Shown here piece after piece: positions 1 through 9,100 of a DNA stretch of 64,000 bases (positions within the stretch are counted from its first letter, which is position 1; each line of letters starts with the position of its first letter). The position numbers and the translations under genes were made by a program. Location of the stretch: positions 1 through 64,000 of the forward strand of contig DAOUFM010000179.1 of the NCBI GenBank assembly GCA_034429975.1, read 5' to 3'. Origin of the DNA: UBA6170 sp034429975 (GTDB lineage: Bacteria > Chloroflexota > Anaerolineae > Anaerolineales > Anaerolineaceae). Below the pieces are notes generated by a model. It was not told the origin of the DNA. It ran no database searches and saw only the letters and a program-made list of their open reading frames with translations.

Positions 1-421
1 TATAAGCAGCCAGGTAAAGGTCGGCGGGTTTACCTACATAGGAAACGAAACCGTCCACGGCTACCAGGAAAGCACCTTTTGCGCTGGACAAATCCATGCC
101 GACAATGTTTTGTAATAATCCGGAATAATAGGTGGTGTCGTTGATTTCATTATCCGCCAGGGCTGGCTTCACATCTGCATAGGAATAACCTCCCTCTTTC
201 AGGGATTGTCCATCCACATAAACTTCCAGCACAACCCGATCCGGCTCCGGTTCGGGTAAAGTCGGGGCTGCGGGTTCTTCAACTACTTCCTCAACAACCG
301 GAGGATTTACTTCTTCAACAGCCGGTTGGTCTACAACCGGAGCAGCAACCGGGGCAGACTGACACCCCCCTAACAATAAAGCAAAAATTACAATGAACAG
401 GGTTAATTTTGAGCGAGACAT
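1..421 (-). CDS. Secreted lipoprotein, N-terminal part (runs off window start)
   Basis: The minus strand from 421 is open to the window edge and gives about 140 residues. Residues 1-20 form a lipoprotein signal peptide (basic start, hydrophobic core, lipobox LGGC with the lipidated Cys at residue 20). A Pro/Val/Glu-rich linker follows to about residue 60, then a folded segment begins that contains VYVDGQSLKEGGYSYADV. AGGAG lies just ahead of the ATG and a near-consensus promoter lies upstream. The product is probably anchored on the outer face of the membrane. I do not recognise the folded domain. The downstream end is outside the window. Confidence 0.75.
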   Translation of the reverse strand, partial: MSRSKLTLFIVIFALLLGGCQSAPVAAPVVDQPAVEEVNPPVVEEVVEEPAAPTLPEPEPDRVVLEVYVDGQSLKEGGYSYADVKPALADNEINDTTYYSGLLQNIVGMDLSSAKGAFLVAVDGFVSYVGKPADLYLAAY

Positions 422-467
422 TCAGAACTCCTTAATGTATATTTGTCACATTACAATTGATTAAAGT

Positions 468-496
468 ATTTTATTATTCGGGGATTGTCCAGTCAA
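468..496 (-). promoter_or_regulatory. Sigma-70-type promoter for the lipoprotein gene
   Basis: Read on the minus strand, TTGACT (491-496) and TAAAAT (468-473) are separated by exactly 17 nt. Transcription would start near 461, leaving a leader of about 40 nt before the ATG at 421. Confidence 0.6.
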
Positions 497-614
497 GTAA
501 CTTATAATACACATATTGGCGCAAATGTCACATTATCGCCGATGACTTTGCTTGCGTCTCTGATAATTAAAACTTATTTAGTATTTCAGCGATAACAATC
601 GCTTGAGGATGAGT

Positions 615-1772
615 TTATATTTCTAAAGAATAGGTGATGGTACCGTGATCCGGCAGGCTGCGACGTTCCTCCCCGGCATCCAGTGAAACATAAGGCATTG
701 ACCAGCGGAAGATCCATTTTGCATTTTCGGGGCTGACGTTGATACAGCCATGCGAGCGCGTCTCACCGAAGGCATTGTGCCAGAAAGCGCCGTGGATCGC
801 GTTGCCCCCCTGGACATAGACACACCAGGGCACCGCCGGGGTCGAGTATCCGCTGGCGTTATCCTCTCCCGAAGATGTCATATTCTTGGACATAATTTTC
901 CAGTGCGTCAACAATGTCCCAGCCGGGGTTGAGTAATCGATCTCCTCGCCGGTCGTATCCAGCAGGTAATGGATCCCGGTTGAAACCTGGCAGAAGAAAA
1001 CCTCGCGCTTGGCTTCATAACAGGAGAGGGTCTGGGATTTAAGCCGCAGGGTCATCGTCTTTTCGACCGGGTCCACATCCGGGCTGATCGTGGCGACATC
1101 CTCATCATACAATACCTTGAAACCAGCGCCATCGCCCCAGTAATATTCCCCATACGTGCCGCCATAGCCATAACCGCGCCCGTGGGCGTCCTCATTCCAG
1201 CGATACTCCACAAAGCCATTATTCGCGCGCACCTGATCAATCCACACCACCTGCCCGTAATACAACCGCGGCGGGAAATTGTAAGTCAGATGATCGGTCA
1301 ACCAGGGCGACGCGATGGTACCTTCATGGGTCAGATCGACATACGGGACCGTCACTTCCGCCCAGAAGCCTTCTTTGCCCGTTGGCACCGCATTGATGGG
1401 CGTGTTGGGCAGGTTGCGCGTCGGCTGAATCACCGAGCCATAGACATAGCCCAGGGGAGTTTCGACATATTTCTGGTTTGAAAGCCCACCAATCACATTG
1501 CCAACCACTTCCTGGTTCCACTCCAGCAGCGTATCCGCCGGCATGGATTGGATCACGTTGTCAGTTCCCCCGGCATTGGTTGGTTTACTGCGCAAATAAA
1601 TGCCCGCGTCCGTCACCCGCCCGATAATCTCGGAATTCGGGAATTGTGCCAGGCGCTTCGGCATGGCCAGGTAGTCCAGTTCAGAAAGTTTCAATGGACG
1701 GAAAGCCAGAGTTCCCAGCCCAATCCCGGCGATTTTCAAAAAATCGCGGCGCGAATATCTTCGAGTAAACAT
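615..1772 (-). CDS. Tat-exported L,D-transpeptidase (YkuD domain)
   Basis: This 385-residue protein starts with a twin-arginine signal (SRRDFLK followed by a hydrophobic stretch), so it is probably exported folded. Residues about 45-115 look like an SH3-like domain. The C-terminal third is the YkuD catalytic domain: HGAFWHN (H327, N333) followed by SHGCIN, with H341 and nucleophile C343. The family makes 3-3 cross-links in peptidoglycan or attaches proteins to it. The gene stands alone; an exported lipoprotein gene follows on the same strand 194 nt downstream, behind its own promoter. The catalytic motif makes the family assignment firm; the precise substrate is not visible. Confidence 0.9.
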   Translation of the reverse strand: MFTRRYSRRDFLKIAGIGLGTLAFRPLKLSELDYLAMPKRLAQFPNSEIIGRVTDAGIYLRSKPTNAGGTDNVIQSMPADTLLEWNQEVVGNVIGGLSNQKYVETPLGYVYGSVIQPTRNLPNTPINAVPTGKEGFWAEVTVPYVDLTHEGTIASPWLTDHLTYNFPPRLYYGQVVWIDQVRANNGFVEYRWNEDAHGRGYGYGGTYGEYYWGDGAGFKVLYDEDVATISPDVDPVEKTMTLRLKSQTLSCYEAKREVFFCQVSTGIHYLLDTTGEEIDYSTPAGTLLTHWKIMSKNMTSSGEDNASGYSTPAVPWCVYVQGGNAIHGAFWHNAFGETRSHGCINVSPENAKWIFRWSMPYVSLDAGEERRSLPDHGTITYSLEI

Positions 1773-1924
1773 AAATCGTATTATAACCTATCCAAAGATG
1801 GCAGGGAGTGACTGTATAAAATAAATTTCAAATCAGTAAAATGAATCGAAACCGTTATAATCAGAAAAATGATTCTCCGCAAGGGGACTTAAACCAACCT
1901 ATTTAATTAGGAAAGAGCAGCCAT

Positions 1925-2413
1925 ATGATCCGTGACATCGAAACCCGAGACATCCAGCGTGTGTGTGAAATCTACAATTACTACGTCGAAAACACCTATA
2001 TCTCCTTCGAGATGGAGCCCGTCTCCTCCCAGGAAATGAAGCAGCGCATGCTGGAGTACACCAGCGAATACCCCTGGCTGGTGTATGAGCAGAAAGGCGA
2101 GGTCGTCGGGTTCGCTTACGCATCCAAATGGCGCCCGCGACCAGCCTATCGCTTCACCCTCGAAGTCACCATCTACCTGGACAAGGGTTTCCTCGGGCAC
2201 GGCATCGGGACGACACTCTACCAAGAATTATTCAGCCGGCTAAAAGCGCTGGGTACTCATTCCATCATCGCCACCATCGCCCTGCCAAACGCCAAAAGTC
2301 AGGCGCTGCATGAAGGGCTCGGCTTCCGGCAGGTGGCGCATTTCAAAGACATGGGCTACAAGCTCGATCAGTGGATTGATGTGGGTTACTGGCAGAAGAT
2401 GTTGGTTGGCTGA
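1925..2413 (+). CDS. GNAT acetyltransferase, phosphinothricin acetyltransferase-like
   Basis: This 162-residue single-domain protein begins MIRDIETRDIQRVCEIYNYY, as in the PAT/MnaT branch of GNAT enzymes. The acetyl-CoA loop is visible at GFLGHGIGTTLY (about residues 88-100). NAKSQALHEGLGF near residues 120-133 is the conserved family tail, where N and the bulky residues contact the cofactor. The family N-acetylates phosphinothricin, methionine sulfoximine/sulfone or related amino acids in the cytoplasm. The actual substrate cannot be read from sequence. It is monocistronic and followed by a long repeat-rich gap. Confidence 0.85.
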   Translation: MIRDIETRDIQRVCEIYNYYVENTYISFEMEPVSSQEMKQRMLEYTSEYPWLVYEQKGEVVGFAYASKWRPRPAYRFTLEVTIYLDKGFLGHGIGTTLYQELFSRLKALGTHSIIATIALPNAKSQALHEGLGFRQVAHFKDMGYKLDQWIDVGYWQKMLVG

Positions 2414-2422
2414 AAGTTCAAG

Positions 2423-2456
2423 GCTCAAGGCTCACATTGAGTCGTCAGCCTTGAGC
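2423..2456 (+). terminator. Hairpin after the acetyltransferase gene
   Basis: GCTCAAGGCT (2423-2432) pairs perfectly with AGCCTTGAGC (2447-2456) around a 14-nt loop, 10 nt after the stop codon. There is no T-run after it, so it may stabilise the 3' end of the message rather than terminate transcription. Confidence 0.35.
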
Positions 2457-2468
2457 TAGAAAAACCAC

Positions 2469-2637
2469 CTCACCCCCCGGCCCCCTCTCCAATGACTTGG
2501 AGAGGGGGAGCATGATTTATTAGCTATTTGTGAGGTCATCACAATTCTGGTTTTTTGCCTTGAGCTTTGAGCTTTCAGCTAACCAAACCCCCTCACCCCC
2601 CGGCCCCCTCTCCAATGACTTGGAGAGGGGGAGCATG
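2469..2637. repeat. Two copies of a 47-bp G/C-rich palindromic repeat
   Basis: Two identical 47-bp copies lie at 2469-2515 and 2591-2637, both in the same orientation and separated by 75 bp of non-coding DNA. Each contains a perfect 12-bp stem (CCCCCTCTCCAA / TTGGAGAGGGGG) closed by a TGAC loop. In copy one the stem is 2482-2493 with 2498-2509. This is a dispersed intergenic palindrome of the kind common in Chloroflexota genomes; no function is implied by position. Confidence 0.85.
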
Positions 2638-2935
2638 TGGTTTGGTGCGCTGTTTAAGGCCTTTGGTGCGATGTTTATGACCTTTGGTTACACTTAAGGA
2701 TACGGAATATACTTTAGAATGGACAATTAACACCATTAACCCAGAACCTAGAAGTGCGGTGCACCTAGACCCTAACCTCTACTCGAAAGAGATAGCTCCT
2801 CTAGGTGCACCGCACTCTTGGTATTGTGATCATCATAAGCTCACTCCAAGATTGGAAGTTGAGGTTAATCCTAAAGTGCAGCGCACCAAAGTCAGGGTCA
2901 TCGGAACGCTGTTTATGACCTTTGGCTACACTTAG
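2638..2935 (+). repeat. REP-like composite repeat, copy upstream of the restriction operon
   Basis: The block contains the units TTTGGTGCGMTGTTTATGACC, then an AT-rich segment, then a strong inverted repeat: 17-bp arms at 2753-2769 and 2800-2816 (GTGCGGTGCACCTAGA and complement) around a 30-nt loop. A second segment ending GTGCAGCGCACC follows. The same layout recurs at 9414-9846 in this orientation and at 61011-61540 and 62293-62413 in the opposite orientation, next to a REP-associated transposase. An open frame of 83 codons across this block is a by-product of the repeat. Confidence 0.85.
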
Positions 2936-3098
2936 GGATTAATCTGCTCCTCCTTTCTGCGGATTAGGGCGGGGTGGTTTTTAGACAGTATCTACGTGCA
3001 GCGGACTAAATTAACCTGTTGACTGTTGACTATCAACTTTAAACTCCCCCTCATCCAGATGCTATAATTATTCCATTCATGGAGAAGGTGGTGAAATT

Positions 3099-4676
3099 AT
3101 GGCGAACAACAATAACAACCGAAAAGAACAGGAACGCGCTGAACTGCACCGCACCATCTGGAACATTGCCAACGATTTGCGCGGCAGCGTGGATGGGTGG
3201 GATTTCAAGCAGTACGTGCTGGGGATGCTTTTTTACCGCTATATTTCTGAAAATTTCAGCACCTATATCAACACCGGCGAATGGGACGCCGGCGAAAAAG
3301 ACTTTGATTACGCCGCGCTTTCAGACGCGGATGCCGAGGGAGCCCGCGAGGATTTGGTCGCAACCAAGGGGTTTTTTATCCTGCCCAGTGAGCTTTTTGA
3401 GAATGTTCGCCAACGCGCGGCAGCAGACGAAAACTTAAATATGACGCTGGAGACTGTCTTCAGGAACATTGAAAGATCCGCCCAGGGCACCGACAGCGAG
3501 GAAGATTTCAAGGGCCTGTTTGACGATCTGGACGTCAACAGCAACAAATTGGGTAGCACCGTCGCAAAGCGCAATGAAAAACTGGTGAAGCTGCTTAACA
3601 GCATCGCATCTATGAAGCTGGGCGATTATCAGGATAACACCATCGACGCCTTCGGAGACGCTTACGAATTTCTGATGGGCATGTATGCTTCCAACGCCGG
3701 CAAAAGCGGCGGCGAATATTTCACCCCGCAGGAAGTCTCGGAACTGTTGACCCGCATTGCGCTGGTAGGAAAAACCGAGGTGAACAAAGTCTATGACCCG
3801 GCATGCGGTTCGGGCTCACTGCTCTTAAAATCCGCCAAAATTCTGGGGAAGGACAACGTGCGCACCGGCTTCTTCGGGCAGGAGATCAACCTGACCACCT
3901 ACAACCTTTGTCGCATCAACATGTTCCTGCACGATATCGATTACGATAAATTCGACATCGCCCACGCTGACACGCTCACCGATCCGCAGCATTGGGACGA
4001 TGAACCCTTCGAGGTGATCGTCTCCAATCCTCCCTATTCGGTCAAATGGAAGGGCGACAGCGACCCGATTCTGATCAACGACCCGCGTTTTTCACCCGCC
4101 GGTGTACTGGCGCCCAAATCCAAAGCTGACCTGGCGTTTATCATGCACAGTCTGGCATGGCTGGCAACCAACGGCACGGCGGCGATCGTCTGTTTTCCGG
4201 GGATCATGTACCGCGGAGGTGCAGAAAAGAAGATCCGACAGTATCTGATCGATAACAACTTCATCGACTGTGTGATTCAGTTGCCGGACAATTTGTTTTA
4301 CGGCACCAGCATCGCTACCTGCATCATGGTTTTGAAAAAATCAAAGTCCGAAAACAGCACTCTGTTTATTGACGCATCGAAGGAATTTATCAAGATCACC
4401 AATAACAACAAACTGACCGAAGAGAATCTGGATCACATCCTGAAAGCTTATATTGAAAGAAAGAATACAGACCATTTTGCCAGACTGGTGCCAAACCGCG
4501 AGGTCGAAAAGCAGGACTTCAACCTCTCGGTTTCAACCTACGTCGAGCCGGAGGACACGCGCGAAGTGATCGACATCGTCGCGCTGAACGCCGAAATTAA
4601 AAATATCGTCGCGCGGGAAGCGGTGCTGCGCGAGGAAATCGACCGCATCATCGCCGAGATTGAGGGGCAGACATGA
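3099..4676 (+). CDS. hsdM: Type I restriction-modification methyltransferase subunit HsdM
   Basis: This 525-residue adenine methyltransferase starts with the HsdM N-terminal helical domain (about residues 10-150). The N6-methyltransferase domain follows, with the SAM-binding motif I DPACGSGSLLL from residue 233 and catalytic motif IV NPPY from residue 310. The C-terminus is coiled (EIKNIVAREAVLREEIDRI) for contact with HsdS. Two HsdM and one HsdS form the methylase; adding HsdR gives the restriction enzyme. A TATAAT box sits at 3063-3068 without a good -35 element. The stop codon overlaps the ATG of the next frame (ATGA), so the operon is translationally coupled. Confidence 0.96.
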   Translation: MANNNNNRKEQERAELHRTIWNIANDLRGSVDGWDFKQYVLGMLFYRYISENFSTYINTGEWDAGEKDFDYAALSDADAEGAREDLVATKGFFILPSELFENVRQRAAADENLNMTLETVFRNIERSAQGTDSEEDFKGLFDDLDVNSNKLGSTVAKRNEKLVKLLNSIASMKLGDYQDNTIDAFGDAYEFLMGMYASNAGKSGGEYFTPQEVSELLTRIALVGKTEVNKVYDPACGSGSLLLKSAKILGKDNVRTGFFGQEINLTTYNLCRINMFLHDIDYDKFDIAHADTLTDPQHWDDEPFEVIVSNPPYSVKWKGDSDPILINDPRFSPAGVLAPKSKADLAFIMHSLAWLATNGTAAIVCFPGIMYRGGAEKKIRQYLIDNNFIDCVIQLPDNLFYGTSIATCIMVLKKSKSENSTLFIDASKEFIKITNNNKLTEENLDHILKAYIERKNTDHFARLVPNREVEKQDFNLSVSTYVEPEDTREVIDIVALNAEIKNIVAREAVLREEIDRIIAEIEGQT

Positions 4677-5026
4677 ACAATATCCCTCTGCATTGGCGGA
4701 ATATCTACACTGATGCCATCACCGGCAAAACTGCGGCGGAGATTGTTTATGCAAGTGCTGACCGTACCAAAGGGCACATGGGCTTAACCACCTGGAAGAG
4801 CGCCGCGGATGGACGCATTTTGAAATCGGACGTGGGTATTGCCAAATTTTTCGCGTTTCGCCAATATGGAATTCTGAAAGACAAAGTCTGTGTTTCGAGG
4901 GCTGCCGCCACAGTAAAAGCCCAAACAGAATATGGTGCTTTCAACACGACCCAACCTATTGAATCTGACTTTGACCGGATGGTCAGGCAGCTCGGGCAAA
5001 AACAAGCCAGGGGCAGCGATGAGTAA
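4673..5026 (+). pseudogene. RhuM-like protein, internally deleted remnant between hsdM and hsdS
   Basis: The 117-residue frame carries two pieces that resemble the RhuM/Virulence_RhuM family. The N-terminal piece is AEIVYASADRTKGHMGLTTW plus RILKSDVGIAKFF, and the C-terminal piece is IESDFDRMVRQL. Known RhuM proteins are about 330 residues, so roughly two thirds is missing between the pieces; the linking stretch has no family character. It overlaps hsdM by 4 nt at its start and its stop lies inside the first codons of hsdS, so it may persist because it carries translational coupling. RhuM-like genes are recurrent passengers in type I operons. A functional mini-protein cannot be excluded. Confidence 0.6.
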
Positions 5027-6194
5027 GCTGGAAGCTTTGATTGCGGAACTGTGCCCGAATGGGGTGGAGTATGTTCATTTATGGAGGGTAACGATTTGGG
5101 ATAAAAAATTTAATTCTGTTAATAAAGCCAAACAAACTAAAGTTATTAATTACCCTTATTTACTTGCTACAAAATTATTTGCACTTCGACAAAATGAAGG
5201 AAACATTTTTCTACTATCAACTGGCGAAAAAACTGGTTGGACAACAGAAGAGCTTGCAGGAGAATTTATTTGTGAAGGTGAAGTTGTAACAATCCCCTGG
5301 GGAAAATCTCGTCCTATTAAGGAGGTAATCAAATACTATAAAGGGAAATTTGTAACAGCGGACAACCGCATTGCTACATCTATTAATACAGAAATTTTGA
5401 ATAATAAGTATTTATATTATTGTTTGATTACCCAAGGAGAAATAATTGACAGTTTTTACAGGGGGTCTGGAATAAAACATCCAAGTATGAAAGATGTTTT
5501 AGACTTGCAAATCCCCCTCCCCCCACTCCCCATCCAGGAAGAAATCGTCCGCATCCTGGACACCTTCACTGAGCTGACAGCGGAGCTGACAGCGGAGCTG
5601 ACAGCGGAGCTGAACGCCAGAAAAAAACAATACGAATACTACCGCGACCTCCTTTTGACCTTCGGTGATGAAGTTGAGTGGAAGAAGTTGGGAGAATTAG
5701 TAGTAATAAAAAATGGAAAGGATTATAAAAATTTTGGAAATGGGAAAATACCGGTCTATGGGTCTGGCGGCATCATGACCTATATCGATACTTATATTTA
5801 TGATAAACCTTCTGTTTTAATCCCTCGAAAAGGATCAATTGACAAATTATATTATGTTGATGTTCCTTTTTGGAACGTTGATACGATTTTCTATACTGAA
5901 ATCAAAAATAACGTAGTGAATCCTAAATATATTTTTTATTATTTGCAAATGATACATCTAGAAAAATTAAATTCAGCAGGAGGTGTACCTAGTTTAACTC
6001 AAGCTATCCTAAAATTAGTACCAATACCTCTACCCTCTCTTAACAAGCAAGGAAGAATTGTTTCGATACTTGACGAATTTGATTTTCTAATTAATGATAT
6101 TTCCAAAGGCCTTCCCGCAGAAATCAAAGCCCGTCAAAAACAATACGAGTATTATCGCGATAAACTTCTCAACTTTCCGGAGGTAAAAACATGA
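5019..6194 (+). CDS. hsdS: Type I restriction specificity subunit HsdS (type IC-like)
   Basis: I place the start at ATG 5019 (MSKLEALIAELCPNGVEY), giving 391 residues; the longer open frame upstream is antisense to nothing useful and lacks family similarity. Two target recognition domains are visible (about residues 18-165 and 225-345), each followed by a conserved helical spacer: PLPPLPIQEEIVRILDTF then RKKQYEYYRDLLL, and LNKQGRIVSILDEF then RQKQYEYYRDKLL. The first spacer holds TAEL repeats. The recognition domains are clearly AT-richer than the spacers, a sign of domain swapping. The first domain sets one half-site and the second the other half. HsdS overlaps hsdR by 4 nt. Confidence 0.95.
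   Translation: MSKLEALIAELCPNGVEYVHLWRVTIWDKKFNSVNKAKQTKVINYPYLLATKLFALRQNEGNIFLLSTGEKTGWTTEELAGEFICEGEVVTIPWGKSRPIKEVIKYYKGKFVTADNRIATSINTEILNNKYLYYCLITQGEIIDSFYRGSGIKHPSMKDVLDLQIPLPPLPIQEEIVRILDTFTELTAELTAELTAELNARKKQYEYYRDLLLTFGDEVEWKKLGELVVIKNGKDYKNFGNGKIPVYGSGGIMTYIDTYIYDKPSVLIPRKGSIDKLYYVDVPFWNVDTIFYTEIKNNVVNPKYIFYYLQMIHLEKLNSAGGVPSLTQAILKLVPIPLPSLNKQGRIVSILDEFDFLINDISKGLPAEIKARQKQYEYYRDKLLNFPEVKT
5571..5618 (+). repeat. 12-bp tandem repeat encoding TAEL units in hsdS
   Basis: GAGCTGACAGCG occurs three times in a row (5571-5582, 5583-5594, 5595-5606), followed by a variant unit (GAGCTGAACGCC, 5607-5618). In frame this reads TELTAELTAELTAELNA, from residue 184. In the EcoR124 and EcoDXXI type IC enzymes a change in the number of TAEL units alters the length of the non-specific spacer in the DNA target. 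The same behaviour is expected here because the location and sequence match. Confidence 0.9.
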
Positions 6195-9100
6195 GTTTTT
6201 ACAATCTCGTCCTGAGTTCCAATCATGAGACCGTGGTAGCTGAATACATTCCGGAATATGAAACGAGATCAGAAAGGTTCCAAAGTGAAGCGAAGCTGGA
6301 GCAAGAATTTATTAAGCTTCTCAAAACGCAGGGGTATGAGTACCTCCAAATTCACAGTGAAAAGGATTTTGTTGCCAATCTGCGTAAACAACTGGAAGCT
6401 TTGAATGAGTTTTCCTTTTCGGATGACGAGTGGCAGCGCTTTTTCACCGGATCGCTGGCGAACGTCAATGAGGGCATTGTGGAAAAAACCCGCAAAATTC
6501 AGGCTGACCACGTGCAGGTCCTGAAGCGTGACAACGGCAGCAGCCAGAATATTTTATTAATCGATAAAAAGAATGTCCACAACAACCGCCTGCAGGTCAT
6601 TAACCAGTACGAAGAAGGCGGCGGAACCCACGCTGGGCGCTACGACGTCACCATTTTAGTCAATGGGCTGCCGCTGGTGCACGTGGAATTGAAAAGACGT
6701 GGGGTAGCCATTCGGGAAGCGTTCAACCAGATCAACCGCTACCAGCGTGAGTGTTTCTGGGCATCCAGCGGTTTGTTTGAATATGTGCAATTGTTCGTCA
6801 TCTCCAATGGCACACACACCAAATATTACAGCAACACCACCCGCAACGCGCATATTAAGGAACAGGCTGGCAGCCAGCGCCGCAAGAGCAAAAAGACCAG
6901 CCACAGTTTCGAGTTCACCAGCTACTGGGCGGATGCCAGCAACAAGGTCATCCCGGATCTGATTGATTTCACCAAAACATTTTTCGCCAGACACACCCTG
7001 CTCAATCTGCTGACGCGCTACTGCGTCTTCACCTCCGAAGACCTGCTGCTGGCTATGCGCCCTTACCAGATTGCCGCCACCGAACGGATTCTCAGCCGTA
7101 TCTCGGTTGCCGACAATTATAAAAAGTACGGCAGCACCGCTGCTGGGGGATATATCTGGCACACCACCGGCAGCGGCAAAACGCTCACCAGCTTCAAGAC
7201 TGCCCAACTGGCAACCACACTGCCTTTTATTGATAAAGTCCTTTTCGTGGTCGATCGCAAAGACCTGGATTACCAGACCATGAAGGAGTACGACCGTTTT
7301 GAAAAAGGCTGTGCCAACGGCAACACATCCACCCGCGTTTTACAGCGCCAACTGGAAGACAGAAACGAACGGGGCGCGTATCACGAGTATAAAATCATCG
7401 TAACCACCATCCAGAAACTGGATATCTTCATCAGCAAAAATAAAAAACACCCTATTTACAAAAAGAAAATGGTGCTGATTTTTGATGAATGCCATCGTTC
7501 CCAGTTTGGCGATATGCACCAGGCTATCGTCAGGAATTTCAGGAATTATTTCATCTTCGGTTTCACCGGCACACCCATTTTCGCCGCCAACGCCCCCACC
7601 AGCGGCAGCCCGGTGCTGCGCACCACCGAACAGGCGTTTGGTGAAAAACTGCACACCTACACCATTGTGGACGCGATTAACGACGGCAATGTACTGCCCT
7701 TCCGCATTGATTTCCTCAACACCTTTAAACTGCCGCCCGAAATAGCGGACAAACTGGTATCTGCAATCGACCGCGAGCGAGCTTTTGCCGCTCCGGAACG
7801 GATCAGCGGGGTGGTTAACTACATTCTGGAGCATTTCGACCAGAAAACGAAACGCAGCCATTCCTACACGCTGACCGCCAAATGGGAAGAACCCGACCCG
7901 GAGCAGCCGCACAGCACCAGCGACCGCCGGGAAACCCGTACGGTCACCGGATTTAACGCAATTTTTGCAACCGCCTCCATTCCCCTGACAATGAGCTACT
8001 ATTCCGAATTCAAAAAGCAACTGGCGGAAAAGAAGCGCAACCTGAAGGTCGCCACGATCTTCAGCTTCAGCGCCAATGAAGAGGAGGTTGATGGGCTGTT
8101 GCCGGATGAAGACTTCAACATCAGCAGCCTCGATCAATCCCAGCGCGGCTTTCTCGAGCAGGCCATCCAGGACTATAACCAGTGGTTCAACACCAACTTC
8201 GATACCTCGTCCGATAAGTTCCAGAATTATTATAAAGACCTCTCCATGCGTGTCAAGAACCGCGAAATTGACCTGTTGTTGGTGGTCAACATGTTCCTGA
8301 CCGGTTTCGATGCTACCTCCCTCAACACCCTGTGGGTGGACAAGAACCTGCGCCAGCATGGGCTCATCCAGGCTTTCTCGCGCACCAACCGCATCCTCAA
8401 CAGCGTCAAGACTTTCGGCAACATCGTCTGCTTCCGCGATCTGAAAGAAGAAACCGACAAAGCCATTGCCCTGTTCGGGGATAAAGACGCCGGCGGGATT
8501 GTCCTGCTGAAAACCTACGCCGAATATTATCACGGTTATGAGGAGAAAGGCGTCCATCACCCCGGCTATGCGGAATTGATCCGCCGGCTGACCAGCGAAT
8601 TCCCGCTGGACACGGTCATCCAGGGTGAACAGACGCAGAAAGATTTCATCAGGCTGTACGGTACCGTTTTGAAATTGCGCAACATCCTGACAACGTTTGA
8701 TGATTTTGAAGGGAATGAAATCCTGCCCGAACGCGATCTGCAGGATTACCAGAGCAGGTACATCGACCTCTACCAGGAATACCGGCGCGGCCGCGAGGCC
8801 GACAAAGAAAGCATCAATGACGATATTATTTTCGAAATCGAACTGGTGCGCCAAATCGAAGTTAATATCGACTACATCCTGATGCTGGTCGCCAAATACA
8901 AAGAGTCCAACTGTGAAGACAAGACCATCCTGACCACCATTCAGAAATCGATCAACGCCAGTCTCGAGCTGCGCAGCAAGAAGGAACTGATCGAACGCTT
9001 CATCGAGCAGGTGAACGTCTCCACGCGGGTGGACGAGGATTGGCGCAAATATCTGGCAGAACGCAAAGAAGAGGACATTGCCGCTATTATTAAGGAAGAA

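Noticed and set aside
2684..2935. 83-codon open frame in the upstream REP-like block
   Set aside because: Its translation follows the palindromic repeat and recurs in the other copies in different frames; there is no ribosome site.
7340..8854. 504-codon open frame antisense to hsdR
   Set aside because: It is fully inside a strongly supported hsdR gene, has no domain and is explained by codon bias of the opposite strand.
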